Positions 8,580 to 17,381 are shown, counted from the stretch's first letter. The stretch: DNA of 59,625 bases from Bacillus salacetis (GCF_003581585.1 NZ_QXIR01000030.1:1-59625); one strand, 5' to 3'. The notes: a model not told the origin generated them from the letters alone. Translations and numbers: made by a program.

Positions 8580-9260
8580 ATGAAAGTTTCTTATCATGGA
8601 CACTCAGTAGTGAAAATTGGTACAGACAGCCACACGATTTTGATCGACCCGTTTATCAGCGGTAATGAACTTACCGACCTGAAAGCTGAAAACGAAAAAC
8701 CGGATGTGATCCTGCTTTCGCATGGTCACAATGACCATGTTGGAGACACAGTCGAACTGGCGAAGAGAAATGACGCCCTTGTCGTAGCGCCATTTGAATT
8801 GGCTACATACCTAAGCTGGCAGGGAGTGAACACCCATCCCTTGCACATTGGCGGGGGATACGATTTTGATTTTGGAAGAGTGAAGCTGACTCAGGCTTTC
8901 CATGGCTCTTCCTATGAGACGGATGACCAGCAGATCATCTACACAGGAATGCCAGCGGGGATCCTTCTTACAGTCGAAGGCAAGACTATCTATCATGCGG
9001 GAGATACCGGTCTCTTCTCTGATATGAAATTGATCGGCATGCGCAACACTATTGACCTTGCATTCCTGCCAATCGGGGACAACTTTACGATGGGGCCGGA
9101 TGATGCAGCGCTGGCAGCAGAATTCATCAATGCCAAAACAGTTGTGCCGGTCCACTACAATACTTTCCCGCCGATCAAGCAGGATCCAGAGAAATTTGTA
9201 TCCATGCTGAAAGGCCAGGAAGGAAAAGTCATGCATCCAGGAGATGTCATCGAACTTTAA
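8580..9260 (+). CDS. ytkL: UPF0173 metal-dependent hydrolase (metallo-beta-lactamase fold)
   Basis: A 226-aa protein of the same length and neighbourhood as B. subtilis YtkL. The metallo-beta-lactamase signature HxHxDH is present as [12 protein letters not shown] (about residues 43-54); additional metal ligands are in YHAGDTG and [10 protein letters not shown]. The substrate is unknown. The ATG at 8580 was chosen over an upstream ATG at 8550 because GAGGGAGGG precedes it at 8-nt spacing. A separate inverted repeat CTTGATTG / CAATCAAG lies at about 8506-8540 in the leader. Monocistronic, with a terminator. Confidence 0.93.
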   Translation: MKVSYHGHSVVKIGTDSHTILIDPFISGNELTDLKAENEKPDVILLSHGHNDHVGDTVELAKRNDALVVAPFELATYLSWQGVNTHPLHIGGGYDFDFGRVKLTQAFHGSSYETDDQQIIYTGMPAGILLTVEGKTIYHAGDTGLFSDMKLIGMRNTIDLAFLPIGDNFTMGPDDAALAAEFINAKTVVPVHYNTFPPIKQDPEKFVSMLKGQEGKVMHPGDVIEL

Positions 9261-9265
9261 TGTAT

Positions 9266-9307
9266 GTTTGAAACACTGATCCGTTAAACGGGTCGGTGTT
9301 TTTTTTA
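9266..9307 (+). terminator. ytkL terminator
   Basis: An imperfect stem (AACACTGATCCGT / CGGGTCGGTGTT) followed by a run of seven or more T, just before the tandem array. Confidence 0.85.
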
Positions 9308-10150
9308 GGGATGGAAGCTTTATTCCAGCGTGATTTTTGGTTTGTGAAGGATTGATGTATGAAAAGAGCGGTGATTGCGGCATGATTTTTGGTTTGAGCT
9401 GATTTGATGTATGAATAAGACCGTAATTCCAGCATGATTTTTGGTATGAGAGGATTTGATGTATGAAAAAAGCGGTGATTCCGGCATGATTTTTGGTATT
9501 AGAGGATTTGATGTATGAAAAAAGCGATGATTCCGGCATAATTTTCCGGTTTGAGAGAATTTGATGTATGAATAAGACCATAATTCCGGCATGATTTTTG
9601 GTATGAGCGGATTTGATGTATGAATAAGACCGTAATTCCAGCATGATTTTCCGGTTTGAAAGGATTTGATGTATGAATAAGACCGTAATTCCAGCATGAT
9701 TTTTGGTATGAGAGGATTTGATGTATGAAAAAAGCGGTGATTCCGGCATGATTTTTGGTATTAGAGGATTTGATGTAGGAATAAGACCATGATTCCAGCA
9801 TGATTTTCCGGTTTGAAAGGATTTGATGTAGGAATAAGACCGTAATTCCAGCATGATTGTCCGGTTTGAAAGGATTTGATGTATGAATAAGACCATGATT
9901 CCGGCATGATTTTCCGGTTTAAGAGAATTTGATGTATGAATAAGACCGTAATTCTGGCATGATTTTTGGTATGAGAGGATTTGATGTATGAATAAAGCGA
10001 TAATTCCAGCATGATTTTTGGTATGAGAGGATTTGATGTATGAATAAAGCGGTAATTCCAGCATGATTTTCCGGTTTGAAAGGATTTGATGTAGGAATAA
10101 GGCCATGATTCCAGCATGAATCCCAATTTAAGAGGTTTTCATGTATGAAT
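9308..10150. repeat. Tandem array, ~16 units of 52-53 bp
   Basis: The anchor word GATGTA recurs at 9354, 9406, 9458, 9510, 9563, 9615, 9668, 9720, 9772, 9825, 9878, 9931, 9983, 10035 and 10088, spacing 52 or 53 bp (mean 52.4), with degenerate units at both ends. Units are mosaics of two alternatives at each of two sites (TTTTTGGTATGAG or TTTTCCGGTTTGA; GACCGTAAT or AGCGGTGAT). Many contain an internal direct repeat CATGATTCCGG / CATGATTTTCCGG. Long minus-strand open frames across it exist in several frames only because the unit lacks stops. The array fills the gap between the ytkL terminator and the next gene. Confidence 0.95.
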
Positions 10151-10317
10151 AAGCCCCTCTTTCAACTATTATTTACGATTTAACCAAGATTGTGGCTGTA
10201 TAAATATTGCCAGGCTCTTTTCATTGCTCCAGACTGCAGCAGCCGGGTGAAAGAAAAAATAATGAGAACGGTTTGTCCCGCATACATATAAATCAAGGAA
10301 GGAAAAGGAGGAAGGAC

Positions 10318-10563
10318 ATGAAGAAGCAGCGATATTTGATTTGCTTATTGCTTGCCGGAATGATGCTCTATTATGCGGTTCCCCGCTTGGATGTTTTTGC
10401 TGACGGGTTGCAGGGAGTTTTCGGGCTGAGCTGGCTGGGATTTGCGGCGATTGTCATTGCAGGCAACTTAACGGGAATGCTCTTTACCCCTCGTGCTGCC
10501 AAAGCGAAAGGCAAGCGTTTCAAACCGAAGAAAGAGGTAAAGAAGCTTCGTTCTTTTGGCTGA
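10318..10563 (+). CDS. Small membrane protein of unknown function (81 aa)
   Basis: An 81-aa protein beginning MKKQRYLICLLLAGMMLYYA, with two hydrophobic segments (about residues 6-21 and 35-57) and a strongly basic C-terminal tail (KAKGKRFKPKKEVKKLR). It probably sits in the membrane with the basic tail inside. An excellent RBS (AAAGGAGGAAGG) precedes the ATG at 10318; an upstream in-frame start at 10207 has no such signal. It lies just before ytoI but that gene has its own promoter. I do not recognise a characterised family. Confidence 0.75.
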   Translation: MKKQRYLICLLLAGMMLYYAVPRLDVFADGLQGVFGLSWLGFAAIVIAGNLTGMLFTPRAAKAKGKRFKPKKEVKKLRSFG

Positions 10564-10578
10564 ACGATAAGGAGAAAA

Positions 10579-10607
10579 TTGAAACACCAGGCTTTTCACT
10601 TTATAAT
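10579..10607 (+). promoter_or_regulatory. Sigma-A-type promoter of ytoI
   Basis: TTGAAA (10579-10584), 17-nt spacer, TATAAT (10602-10607), 39 nt before the ytoI start. Confidence 0.75.
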
Positions 10608-10646
10608 GAAAGGTATATTCAGGCAACTTAAAAAAGGGTGAAAAGC

Positions 10647-11966
10647 TTGGCGACTAAACATGAGCAGATAATTGAGTATATAGATACACTGCCAATCGGA
10701 GAAAAGATATCCGTCAGGCAAATTGCAAAAGCATTGAATGTGAGTGAAGGAACCGCATACAGAGCCATTAAGGATGCGGAAACCAAAGGTTATGTCAGCA
10801 CAATTGAAAGAGTCGGGACCATCAGGATAGAAAGAAAGAAAAAAGAAAACATTGAAAAGCTGACTTTTGCGGAAGTGGTCAACATTATTGATGGACAAGT
10901 CCTCGGCGGCCGGTCAGGGTTACATAAAATGCTGAATAAGTTTGTGATCGGCGCCATGAAGCTGGAAGCGATGATGCGATATACAGAAGCGGGGAACCTG
11001 CTGATTGTCGGCAATCGGACACAGGCCCATGAACTGGCATTGAAGGCCGGTGCCGCCGTCTTGATAACCGGCGGCTTCGATACGGACGAGAGTGTTAAGA
11101 GGATTGCAGATGAGCTTGAACTTCCGGTGATTTCAACCAGTTATGATACTTTTACTGTTGCGGCCATGATCAACCGGGCGATCTATGATCAACTGATTAA
11201 GAAAGATATCGTCCTGGTAGAGGATATCCTGACAGCTGAAGACCAGACGGTTTATTTACACGTTGGCGACACTCTTGAAGATTGGTATGAAAAAAATCAA
11301 TCTACCTTCCACAGCCGGTTCCCTGTCATTGACCGGAATAGAAAGGTTCAGGGAATGGTGACTTCAAAAGACGTTATGGGCCAGGAAAAGAGCGTCATGA
11401 TTGACAAGATCATGACGAAGAAACCGATTACGGTAAGGCCCAATACAAGTGTTGCCTCTGCTGCCCACATGATGATATGGGAAGGGATTGAAGTTCTGCC
11501 TGTAGTGGACGAGCAAAACAGGCTTCAGGGAATCATCAGCCGCCAGGACGTCCTGAAAGCAATGCAAATGATCCAGAGGCAGCCTCAGGTTGGAGAAACG
11601 ATTGATGATAATATTACGAGCAGCATGGCTACTTCCGAGAGATCGGATTCAGGGCAAGTAAGTTATCGATTCCCGGTGACTCCGCAAATGACTAACGGGC
11701 TCGGAACGATGTCTTATGGTGTTTTCACCACCCTGGTTACCGAAGCCGCCAACAGAGCGTTGAAGTATTATAAAAAAGGCGACCTCGTTGTCGAGAATAT
11801 GACTGTGTATTTCATCAGGCCTGTTCAGATGGAAAGCATCATCGATATCCGCCCCAATGTACTGGATGTAGGGCGGAAGTTCGGGAAGGTCGACGTTGAA
11901 GTCTTTCATGAATCAGTGCTTGTGGGGAAAGCGATGATGATCTGTCAGCTGATCGATAAGCATTAA
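10647..11966 (+). CDS. ytoI: DRTGG/CBS/hotdog-domain protein YtoI
   Basis: A 439-aa multi-domain protein matching B. subtilis YtoI in length and neighbours. In order: an N-terminal winged helix (SVRQIAKALNVSEGTAYRAI, residues 20-40), a DRTGG domain (about 75-190), two CBS motifs (about 200-315; MTKKPITVRPNTSVASAAHM, then a second repeat ending IISRQDVLKAMQ) and a C-terminal hotdog thioesterase-like domain (about 330-435). CBS pairs usually bind adenylyl ligands; the architecture suggests a ligand-responsive regulator, but the function is unproven. The TTG at 10647 (AAAGGGTG upstream) gives MATKHEQI; a GTG at 10638 would overlap the RBS. Confidence 0.92.
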   Translation: MATKHEQIIEYIDTLPIGEKISVRQIAKALNVSEGTAYRAIKDAETKGYVSTIERVGTIRIERKKKENIEKLTFAEVVNIIDGQVLGGRSGLHKMLNKFVIGAMKLEAMMRYTEAGNLLIVGNRTQAHELALKAGAAVLITGGFDTDESVKRIADELELPVISTSYDTFTVAAMINRAIYDQLIKKDIVLVEDILTAEDQTVYLHVGDTLEDWYEKNQSTFHSRFPVIDRNRKVQGMVTSKDVMGQEKSVMIDKIMTKKPITVRPNTSVASAAHMMIWEGIEVLPVVDEQNRLQGIISRQDVLKAMQMIQRQPQVGETIDDNITSSMATSERSDSGQVSYRFPVTPQMTNGLGTMSYGVFTTLVTEAANRALKYYKKGDLVVENMTVYFIRPVQMESIIDIRPNVLDVGRKFGKVDVEVFHESVLVGKAMMICQLIDKH

Positions 11967-11967
11967 A

Positions 11968-12000
11968 AAAACCTGCATCCAATTTTGGATGCAGGTTTTG
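11968..12000. terminator. Bidirectional terminator between ytoI and ytpI
   Basis: Stem AAAACCTGCATCC / GGATGCAGGTTTT between the convergent stops of ytoI and ytpI. Confidence 0.9.
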
Positions 12001-12006
12001 AGAATC

Positions 12007-12312
12007 TTATCGGTTATCCAATTCCTCTGCCTCTTTAATGACCTGAGGCAGGAAGTGCTTGTACACTTTATAGCCCATCCAGGCACTGGCTGCACCAATC
12101 AGGATGAAAATTGCAGAAATGATGTAAGTGAAAGTGCTTTGAAATAGGAACAGCTGATTGACTCCAAATAAGGCGACAAACAGCCCCAAGGCTATGCTTG
12201 ACTTACCTGAAAGCCATTTTTTCTCGATGAAACGATTGCTTCTTACCGATTTCACTTTATAGTAAAAATAAAAAGAGAATGAAAGAATGATCAAAAATAC
12301 TAAAACAGGCAT
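12007..12312 (-). CDS. ytpI: YtpI family membrane protein
   Basis: A 101-aa protein with three hydrophobic segments (about residues 2-18, 40-55 and 60-80) and a charged C-terminus (PQVIKEAEELDNR). It is the positional and sequence counterpart of B. subtilis YtpI, whose function is unknown. The ATG at 12312 has GGAGG upstream. It is divergent from nrnA and convergent with ytoI, the same arrangement as in B. subtilis. Confidence 0.88.
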   Translation of the reverse strand: MPVLVFLIILSFSFYFYYKVKSVRSNRFIEKKWLSGKSSIALGLFVALFGVNQLFLFQSTFTYIISAIFILIGAASAWMGYKVYKHFLPQVIKEAEELDNR

Positions 12313-12410
12313 ATCATGAATCCTCCAAATATCGTTTATAGACCTTCCTATAGTTTAACGGTATTTCCGCAGGATTCCAAATGAACTTTTTATGTCTAAA
12401 GGAGTTTGTC

Positions 12411-13349
12411 ATGATAGAACAAATTATTGAAACGATTAAAGAGTACCAGACGATTATCGTTCACAGGCATGTCCGCCCTGATCCGGACGCATATGGTTCC
12501 CAGGGCGGACTTGTGGAGATACTGAGGGCTTCATTCCCGGACAAGGATATTTATGCTGTTGGAAAAGAGGAACCGACTCTTCATTATCTAAGAAGGCTGG
12601 ATCAAATTGAAGATAATGTCTACAAGGGCGCATTGATCATTGTTTGTGATACCGCTAATTCTGCCCGTATTTGTGACGAACGCTATAAACTTGGGGATAA
12701 ATTGATCAAGATCGATCACCATCCAAACGAAGATCCATATGGGGATCTGCTCTGGGTCGATACTGATGCCAGTTCCGTCAGCGAAATGATCTATCTTTTT
12801 TATAAGCAAGGGAAAGATCATGGCTTGAGAATCACTGACGAGGCGGCCAGGCTGTTATATGGCGGGATTGTCGGCGATACCGGGCGTTTCCTATACCCAA
12901 GCACTACCCAGCGGACATTCGATGTGGCTGGTGAACTTATCCGCTATGACTTTGACCGTAATGAACTCTATAACAAAATGTATGAGTCCGACCCAAAGGT
13001 ACTCAAACTGCACGGGTATGTACTCCAGAACTTTGAGATGTTTGAAAACAATGTGGGCAGCATTACGATCACCAAGGAAATACTGGACCGGTTCAATCTC
13101 GTCCCGGCAGAAGCGTCCTTGCTTGTCAGTACACTTGGGAATGTAAAAGGAATCAAGGCATGGGTCTTCTTCATTGAGGAAAGTGACCAGATTCGTGTGC
13201 GTTTCCGCTCAAAAGGACCGGTGATCAACACCCTTGCCAAAAAATACAACGGAGGAGGCCATCCGCTTGCATCAGGTGCTTCCATCTTTGATTGGGAGCA
13301 GAAAGAGGCCATACTAAAAGAATTGATCGAAATTTGTGGTGAAAATTAA
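12411..13349 (+). CDS. nrnA: Bifunctional oligoribonuclease / 3'-phosphoadenosine-5'-phosphate phosphatase
   Basis: DHH-DHHA1 phosphoesterase that degrades nano-RNAs (2-5 nt) and hydrolyses pAp in the cytoplasm. 312 aa, close to B. subtilis NrnA. DHH motifs are visible: HRHVRPDPDAYGSQGG (residues 18-33), VCDTAN, and KIDHHPNEDPYGD (near 100). The C-terminal DHHA1 RNA-binding motif is KYNGGGHPLASGASI. The ATG at 12411 has AAGGAG 6 nt upstream; the frame extends upstream to 12381 but without an RBS. A terminator follows, into whose T tract a MITE has inserted. Confidence 0.95.
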   Translation: MIEQIIETIKEYQTIIVHRHVRPDPDAYGSQGGLVEILRASFPDKDIYAVGKEEPTLHYLRRLDQIEDNVYKGALIIVCDTANSARICDERYKLGDKLIKIDHHPNEDPYGDLLWVDTDASSVSEMIYLFYKQGKDHGLRITDEAARLLYGGIVGDTGRFLYPSTTQRTFDVAGELIRYDFDRNELYNKMYESDPKVLKLHGYVLQNFEMFENNVGSITITKEILDRFNLVPAEASLLVSTLGNVKGIKAWVFFIEESDQIRVRFRSKGPVINTLAKKYNGGGHPLASGASIFDWEQKEAILKELIEICGEN

Positions 13350-13365
13350 ATATAATAATTGGGGT

Positions 13366-13400
13366 AAGAGGGAATTCGCTGGCGGATTGCCTCTTTTTTA
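13366..13400 (+). terminator. nrnA terminator
   Basis: An imperfect stem with AAGAGG / CCTCTT arms followed by TTTTTTA; MITE copy 2 begins within or just after the T tract. Confidence 0.7.
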
Positions 13401-13402
13401 TT

Positions 13403-13608
13403 GTCTCCTTTCGTAAACTTTGTTGCTATTCAATATAAATTTCAATATAAATTTCAAAGAATATCCCGGTATATCGTCGTAAAAACCCCCCCGTGAGAAG
13501 GAAAAAAAAGAGCTGTTCGTTCTTTTTCGAGAGTAAAACCTTTGTGCACAGGGGAAAAGTCCGGCACCTGGGATTTTTCCGAAAGCAACAATATAGGCGA
13601 AAACAGCC
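13403..13608 (+). mobile_element. MITE copy 2 (~206 bp) with a perfect 8-bp target duplication
   Basis: Same family and orientation as copy 1. Flanked by TTTTTATT at 13395-13402 and 13609-13616, a perfect 8-bp direct repeat, so the ends of the element are well defined here. It carries a small internal duplication of AATATAAATTTC. It lies directly after the nrnA terminator. Confidence 0.9.
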
Positions 13609-13662
13609 TTTTTATTTTTCAAGAAAGGCAGGATCCCTGCTAAAATACTGGCCATCAAGCCC

Positions 13663-14178
13663 TCAAACTCTTTCATTCGAAGAAGGAATTTCTCTTCCGA
13701 AAATGATGTATTCATAAGGGACATTAGGGAAGAATCCGTCGCTGAGCTCCTTCCAGCCCGTTTTTTTGTAAAAATGGATCGCCGCTTCATTATCCTTTCT
13801 CGTTGTCAGCAAAGCTTTTGACTCTGGTCTCATTTCCAATAATTTCTTCACTAACTCTTGAGCGATCCCGCATCTCCTGTATTCGGGGTGGACTCCTAAT
13901 TCTGCCAGCTCCATACAATTCTCCATCCAGTTCTGCTTTTCGTTTAAATGCCTCCACAATAATTCATGATAGTATTGGCCTTTGCAAGACGAATATCCAT
14001 ATATGAATCCTATGAGTTTTTTGTCTGAGACAGCGAAGTAACCCTCAAAATTGGGATATTGAAAGTGGCGTGTGAATTGTTCCTGCATCTGTATCGGGTC
14101 GGCACCATAAAGGATTGTGTACAGATTTAGCATTTTAATAATATACTTACTTCTGGTGGTGATTGGAATCAGTTCCAT
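13663..14178 (-). CDS. GNAT family N-acetyltransferase
   Basis: A 171-aa acetyl-CoA-dependent acyltransferase. The acetyl-CoA binding core is visible as ELAELGVHPEYRRCGIAQEL (motif A, R-x-x-G-x-A) and NEAAIHFYKKTGWKEL (motif B). The substrate is unknown; a small molecule or a protein N-terminus is possible. The ATG at 14178 has AAGGAG 7 nt upstream; the earlier ATG at 14211 has none. A lone gene between MITE copy 2 and the zinc-binding-protein terminator. Confidence 0.9.
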   Translation of the reverse strand: MELIPITTRSKYIIKMLNLYTILYGADPIQMQEQFTRHFQYPNFEGYFAVSDKKLIGFIYGYSSCKGQYYHELLWRHLNEKQNWMENCMELAELGVHPEYRRCGIAQELVKKLLEMRPESKALLTTRKDNEAAIHFYKKTGWKELSDGFFPNVPYEYIIFGREIPSSNERV

Positions 14179-14373
14179 TGCTGCACTCCTTCCTGTGGAA
14201 ATTTGTTGCATTAAAGGAGAATATACATTATTTTATGCATTCCGTTTGAGTATGACCACCACTTCTGCTTTAAGTAATAGATAGGTTGATCATTCTTGCT
14301 TGAATAAACCCGAGGCATGAAACACAGGGGACGACTGTCTTGAACCGGTAATTTAAGAATAGTAAAACACGTA

Positions 14374-14412
14374 AAAATATCCGGTGACCTCCTTCGTCAC
14401 CGGATATTTATA
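14374..14412 (-). terminator. Terminator of the zinc-binding-protein gene
   Basis: A long stem AAATATCCGGTGAC / GTCACCGGATATTT with a T run on the minus strand, downstream of the adcA stop. Confidence 0.88.
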
Positions 14413-14437
14413 TTCATTTAGAGACCATCGGCCGGTA

Positions 14438-16000
14438 TCAATGCATCATCATTTCATGAGCGATATCATCGCCGCTTAAGCCGGAAGGGTAATAGGTTGG
14501 CCAGTTGGTGACTTCTTCCAGAAGCGCTTCCCGGTCATCCCCCCAATACAAATGGAAGTGATGGGCATCGGTTGGAGCAATGCTGTGGTCACTGAATTGG
14601 ATATAGTCCGGCATCTTTCCTTCCTCCTCGCCGGTAAGCTTGAAGATGTAGCGGACTCCACGGTTTCCAGCTTCATAATTTAGAATTTCATATCCGTCAT
14701 AGGCATATGTTCCAGACGATTTTTTCCCGTCTTCAAAGAAAGTGAACGTATCTTCACCAATAATGATCCGTTCTACGCCTGTTTTGTACCCTGTTGTATA
14801 GTAATCTTTATATTCTTCTTCGGTCTTGTCTCCATCTTCAGCTTTGTGTGCAAATACTTCATCGAGCGTCCCATCCAGTAAATATGGATAAACGGACTGC
14901 CAGTCACCTTCCCAGTCAGATAACTCACGATCTTTAATTTGCTCATCCTCAAAGTAACCGTCATAAATCTTCTGCGCTTCTTCATCCAATTCATGTCCAT
15001 GGTCGTGGTCATGGTCATGGTCATGGTCTTCCTGTTCTATGGCAGGTGCTTGTTCCAATGCTGTTTTTAATTGTGCAAGATTATGTCTCATCAGTGTAAA
15101 ATAGTCCTCGCCATTTGCAATATCTTCATCTGTAAGAACAGACAGATTATGCAGCCTGAGAGTTTCGGCACCTATTTCATCTCGTACAACTTCAGCGATT
15201 TTTGTGGTGATGTTTTGTTCAAAGAAGATATGTTTTAAGCCATATTCTTTAGCTGTCTCCACAAGGGTCTGCAGCTCTTTCTGAGACGGTTCCTGTGTCG
15301 GACTTAAGCCGCTGACAGCAATCTGATGTACTCCATATGCTTCTTCCCAGTAACCATAAGCAGCATGTGAGACGATGAAGTGATTACCTGGTGCGGCATC
15401 CAGTTCAGTGGAAAACTCCTGATTCAATGCCTCTAGATCAGCCTTGAGCGTTTCAAAATTTTCATTGAATAGGTTCTCTTCTTCAGGATTCATTTCTATT
15501 AATAAATCTTTTATGTTCTCAGCTAATTTAACTGAGCGGATTGGATCCAGCCATACGTGAGGATCATAATCTCCATGGTCATGATCATCTCCATCGCCAT
15601 GATCGTGGCCATGGGATCCTTCGCTGAGCTCAATTCCATCCGATGCCTCAATGACTTTCACATCTTCGGACTCTGCAGCTTCAGCGATCTTTTCTGCATA
15701 CGCCTCAAGTCCGGCGCCATTCATGATAAACGCGTCCGCTTCAGCGATCCTCATGACATCTTTAGAAGTAGGCTCATATGTATGTGAATCTGATCCCGGC
15801 GGTAAAATTGTTTCAACCTCAGCTTCTTCACCGGCAATCCTTTCTGCAAAAAATTGCAGTGGATATACTGTAGTGAAAATTTTTACCGGATCAGTCGGCG
15901 ACGCTCCCTGTTCCCCGCTGTTACTCTCCTTTTTCTCTCCGCAAGCAGCAAGGGTAAAGACAGTTAATAAGCACAATAATGCCATCCATTTCTTTTTCAT
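14438..16000 (-). CDS. adcA: Zinc ABC transporter substrate-binding lipoprotein, AdcA-type with C-terminal ZinT domain
   Basis: A 520-aa zinc-capturing lipoprotein. The signal peptide ends in a lipobox (LAAC, Cys about 20), so it is anchored to the outer face of the membrane. Residues ~40-320 form a cluster A-I (ZnuA-like) domain with metal-site HTYEPTSKD, a His/Asp-rich loop, YDPHVWLDP and IVSHAAYGYW. A second His-rich linker (DHDHDHDHDHGH) leads to a ZinT/YodA domain (~335-520) with DAHHFHLYWG. This fusion is known from streptococcal AdcA. No permease or ATPase genes lie beside it, so it must work with a transporter encoded elsewhere. Good RBS (GGAGGATTTTAA then ATG). Its Zur-box promoter is displaced upstream by MITE copy 3. 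Confidence 0.93.
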   Translation of the reverse strand: MKKKWMALLCLLTVFTLAACGEKKESNSGEQGASPTDPVKIFTTVYPLQFFAERIAGEEAEVETILPPGSDSHTYEPTSKDVMRIAEADAFIMNGAGLEAYAEKIAEAAESEDVKVIEASDGIELSEGSHGHDHGDGDDHDHGDYDPHVWLDPIRSVKLAENIKDLLIEMNPEEENLFNENFETLKADLEALNQEFSTELDAAPGNHFIVSHAAYGYWEEAYGVHQIAVSGLSPTQEPSQKELQTLVETAKEYGLKHIFFEQNITTKIAEVVRDEIGAETLRLHNLSVLTDEDIANGEDYFTLMRHNLAQLKTALEQAPAIEQEDHDHDHDHDHGHELDEEAQKIYDGYFEDEQIKDRELSDWEGDWQSVYPYLLDGTLDEVFAHKAEDGDKTEEEYKDYYTTGYKTGVERIIIGEDTFTFFEDGKKSSGTYAYDGYEILNYEAGNRGVRYIFKLTGEEEGKMPDYIQFSDHSIAPTDAHHFHLYWGDDREALLEEVTNWPTYYPSGLSGDDIAHEMMMH

Positions 16001-16027
16001 TTAAAATCCTCCTTTTACTTTCTCATG

Positions 16028-16230
16028 GACTCTTTTCGTAAACTTTGTTGCTATTCAATATAAATTTCAAAGAATATCCTGTTAAATCCCAGTAAAAACC
16101 CCGGTGAGCAGGAAAGAAAAGAGCTGCCCGTTCTTTTTCGGGGGTAAACCTTTGGATACAGTGGAAAAATCCGTCACCTGGGATTTTTCTGAAAGCAACA
16201 ATAAAAGCAACAATATATGCGAAAACAGCC
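16028..16230 (+). mobile_element. MITE copy 3 (~203 bp), inside the 5' leader of adcA
   Basis: Same family and orientation as the other copies, flanked by TTCTCATG (16020-16027) and TTCTCATA (16231-16238), 7 of 8 identical. It sits between the adcA start codon (16000) and the Zur-box promoter (16243-16271), so the adcA transcript should carry the whole element in antisense. One inner end shows a short duplication of AGCAACAATA. Confidence 0.9.
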
Positions 16231-16242
16231 TTCTCATAAAAG

Positions 16243-16271
16243 AATATATCGTAACTATTACGATTTGTAAA
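16243..16271 (-). promoter_or_regulatory. adcA promoter with Zur box in the spacer
   Basis: Minus strand: -35 TTTACA (16271-16266), 17-nt spacer, -10 TATATT (16248-16243). The spacer holds TCGTAACTATTACGA (written on the plus strand, 16249-16263), 14 of 15 positions of the Zur consensus TCGTAATNATTACGA known from B. subtilis. Zur binding here would block the promoter when zinc is sufficient. Confidence 0.85.
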
Positions 16272-16414
16272 TAGTAATCATTCTTATTTGAACAGGTTTT
16301 TATGAAAATGATGCCATTTGAAGGTGCCATATGCAATTCGCAAATTTCAACTAACTGCGGCACTGCTGGATGTTCGGTGTCCTGTTATGGCTGAAGTTAA
16401 GGGAGAATGAAGAT

Positions 16415-16449
16415 ATAAAAAACACTCAGAGAACAAATCCCCTGAGTGC
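16415..16449 (-). terminator. ytrHI terminator
   Basis: Stem CACTCAG / CTGAGTG followed on the minus strand by TTTTTT, just after the ytrI stop. Confidence 0.8.
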
Positions 16450-16457
16450 CCTGCCAG

Positions 16458-16964
16458 TCACCCATCATACTCCAATTCAAGAATAATCTGGATCACCGTG
16501 TAAAAGTAGATTTCCTTAATTTTCACCTTGTACCTCTTGTCATTGATTTTAAGAATCTTGTTTTCAATCGTCTTCTTTACCAGATCCTTATTTTTGTAAA
16601 CAGAATCAAGGTCCTTGGCCAGCAGGGGGCTGAGGTCGCTTTTGATTTCCTCTTCGGCCTGGAAGACACTGAGTGAGTCATTGATCCTGTACTCTTTCGC
16701 ATTGACGATCTCAAGTTTGATGTCCTGGATGGTCAGCAGTTTGCTGTTTTCCTTATTAAGTTCTTTAAAATCTTCCTGCCAATGGGAGATATCAACTTCC
16801 AAATCATTAATGGTCTTTTGCTGCTCTTTGATCAAAGAGGTTTGTTCCTCTTGGAGGACCCCGAACATAAACAGAAAGACCATCCAGCTGATGACACCTC
16901 CGATCAAAGCTCCGGCAAAGAACCTCTGCCATGATGGCTGCCTGTAATAAGGAGGGATTCTCAT
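16458..16964 (-). CDS. ytrI: Sporulation membrane protein YtrI
   Basis: A 168-aa protein with one N-terminal transmembrane segment (about residues 14-36, FFAGALIGGVISWMVFLFMF), a coiled-coil region (about 40-75, EEQTSLIKEQQKTIN onward) and an outer domain. It matches B. subtilis YtrI in position and plan; ytrI and ytrH are required for efficient sporulation there. The start codon overlaps the end of ytrH by 4 bp (ATGA), so the two are translationally coupled. Confidence 0.9.
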   Translation of the reverse strand: MRIPPYYRQPSWQRFFAGALIGGVISWMVFLFMFGVLQEEQTSLIKEQQKTINDLEVDISHWQEDFKELNKENSKLLTIQDIKLEIVNAKEYRINDSLSVFQAEEEIKSDLSPLLAKDLDSVYKNKDLVKKTIENKILKINDKRYKVKIKEIYFYTVIQIILELEYDG

Positions 16965-17296
16965 GGCGAGATATGCTCCTGCGTGAGCCAGTATATGAAG
17001 AGCGCTGCAGTCTGGGCTCCCCCCATGGCAGAAAGAATCAGAAGAAACTGTTTGAACACTTCTTTGGTCTCGCCATTCAAGAATCCTTTTTCAAAGCTAT
17101 AAAGTGTATCAAACGTCCCGCCGATGGCTGCAATGATAGCCCAGATTCTTAGAATACTGGACAGGCGGGAGATTTCCGTCAACAGCGGCTGCCCTGTCAT
17201 GAAAGCCGCAAGCCCGCCGAGCAGGCAGCCTCCCAGCAGAACACCCATTGCAATAAAGTAACTTTTGAAAAGCTCCGGAAAGAAAGCTTCAGCCAT
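16961..17296 (-). CDS. ytrH: Sporulation membrane protein YtrH
   Basis: A 111-aa membrane protein with three to four hydrophobic helices; IAAIGGTFDTLYSFEKGF and LLILSAMGG are highly characteristic of YtrH. In B. subtilis it is made in the mother cell and contributes to spore formation. I choose the ATG at 17296 (GGAG 9 nt upstream) rather than the TTG at 17332 or the ATG at 17302. A sigma-E-like promoter lies about 85 nt upstream. Divergent from dnaE. Confidence 0.9.
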   Translation of the reverse strand: MAEAFFPELFKSYFIAMGVLLGGCLLGGLAAFMTGQPLLTEISRLSSILRIWAIIAAIGGTFDTLYSFEKGFLNGETKEVFKQFLLILSAMGGAQTAALFIYWLTQEHISP

Positions 17297-17381
17297 TCTC
17301 ATCAACTCCGAATTCAATAATCTTCTTGGCAAGGCGTCACCTGATGGAAGCTTCCATATGTCCTTGAATTGTGCTTACTTA

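Noticed and set aside
8811..10126. Long minus-strand open frames (up to 431 codons) over the 9.3-10.1 kb array
   Set aside because: They are repeat translations in several frames at once, overlap ytkL on the opposite strand and have no RBS; the 52/53-bp unit simply lacks stop codons.
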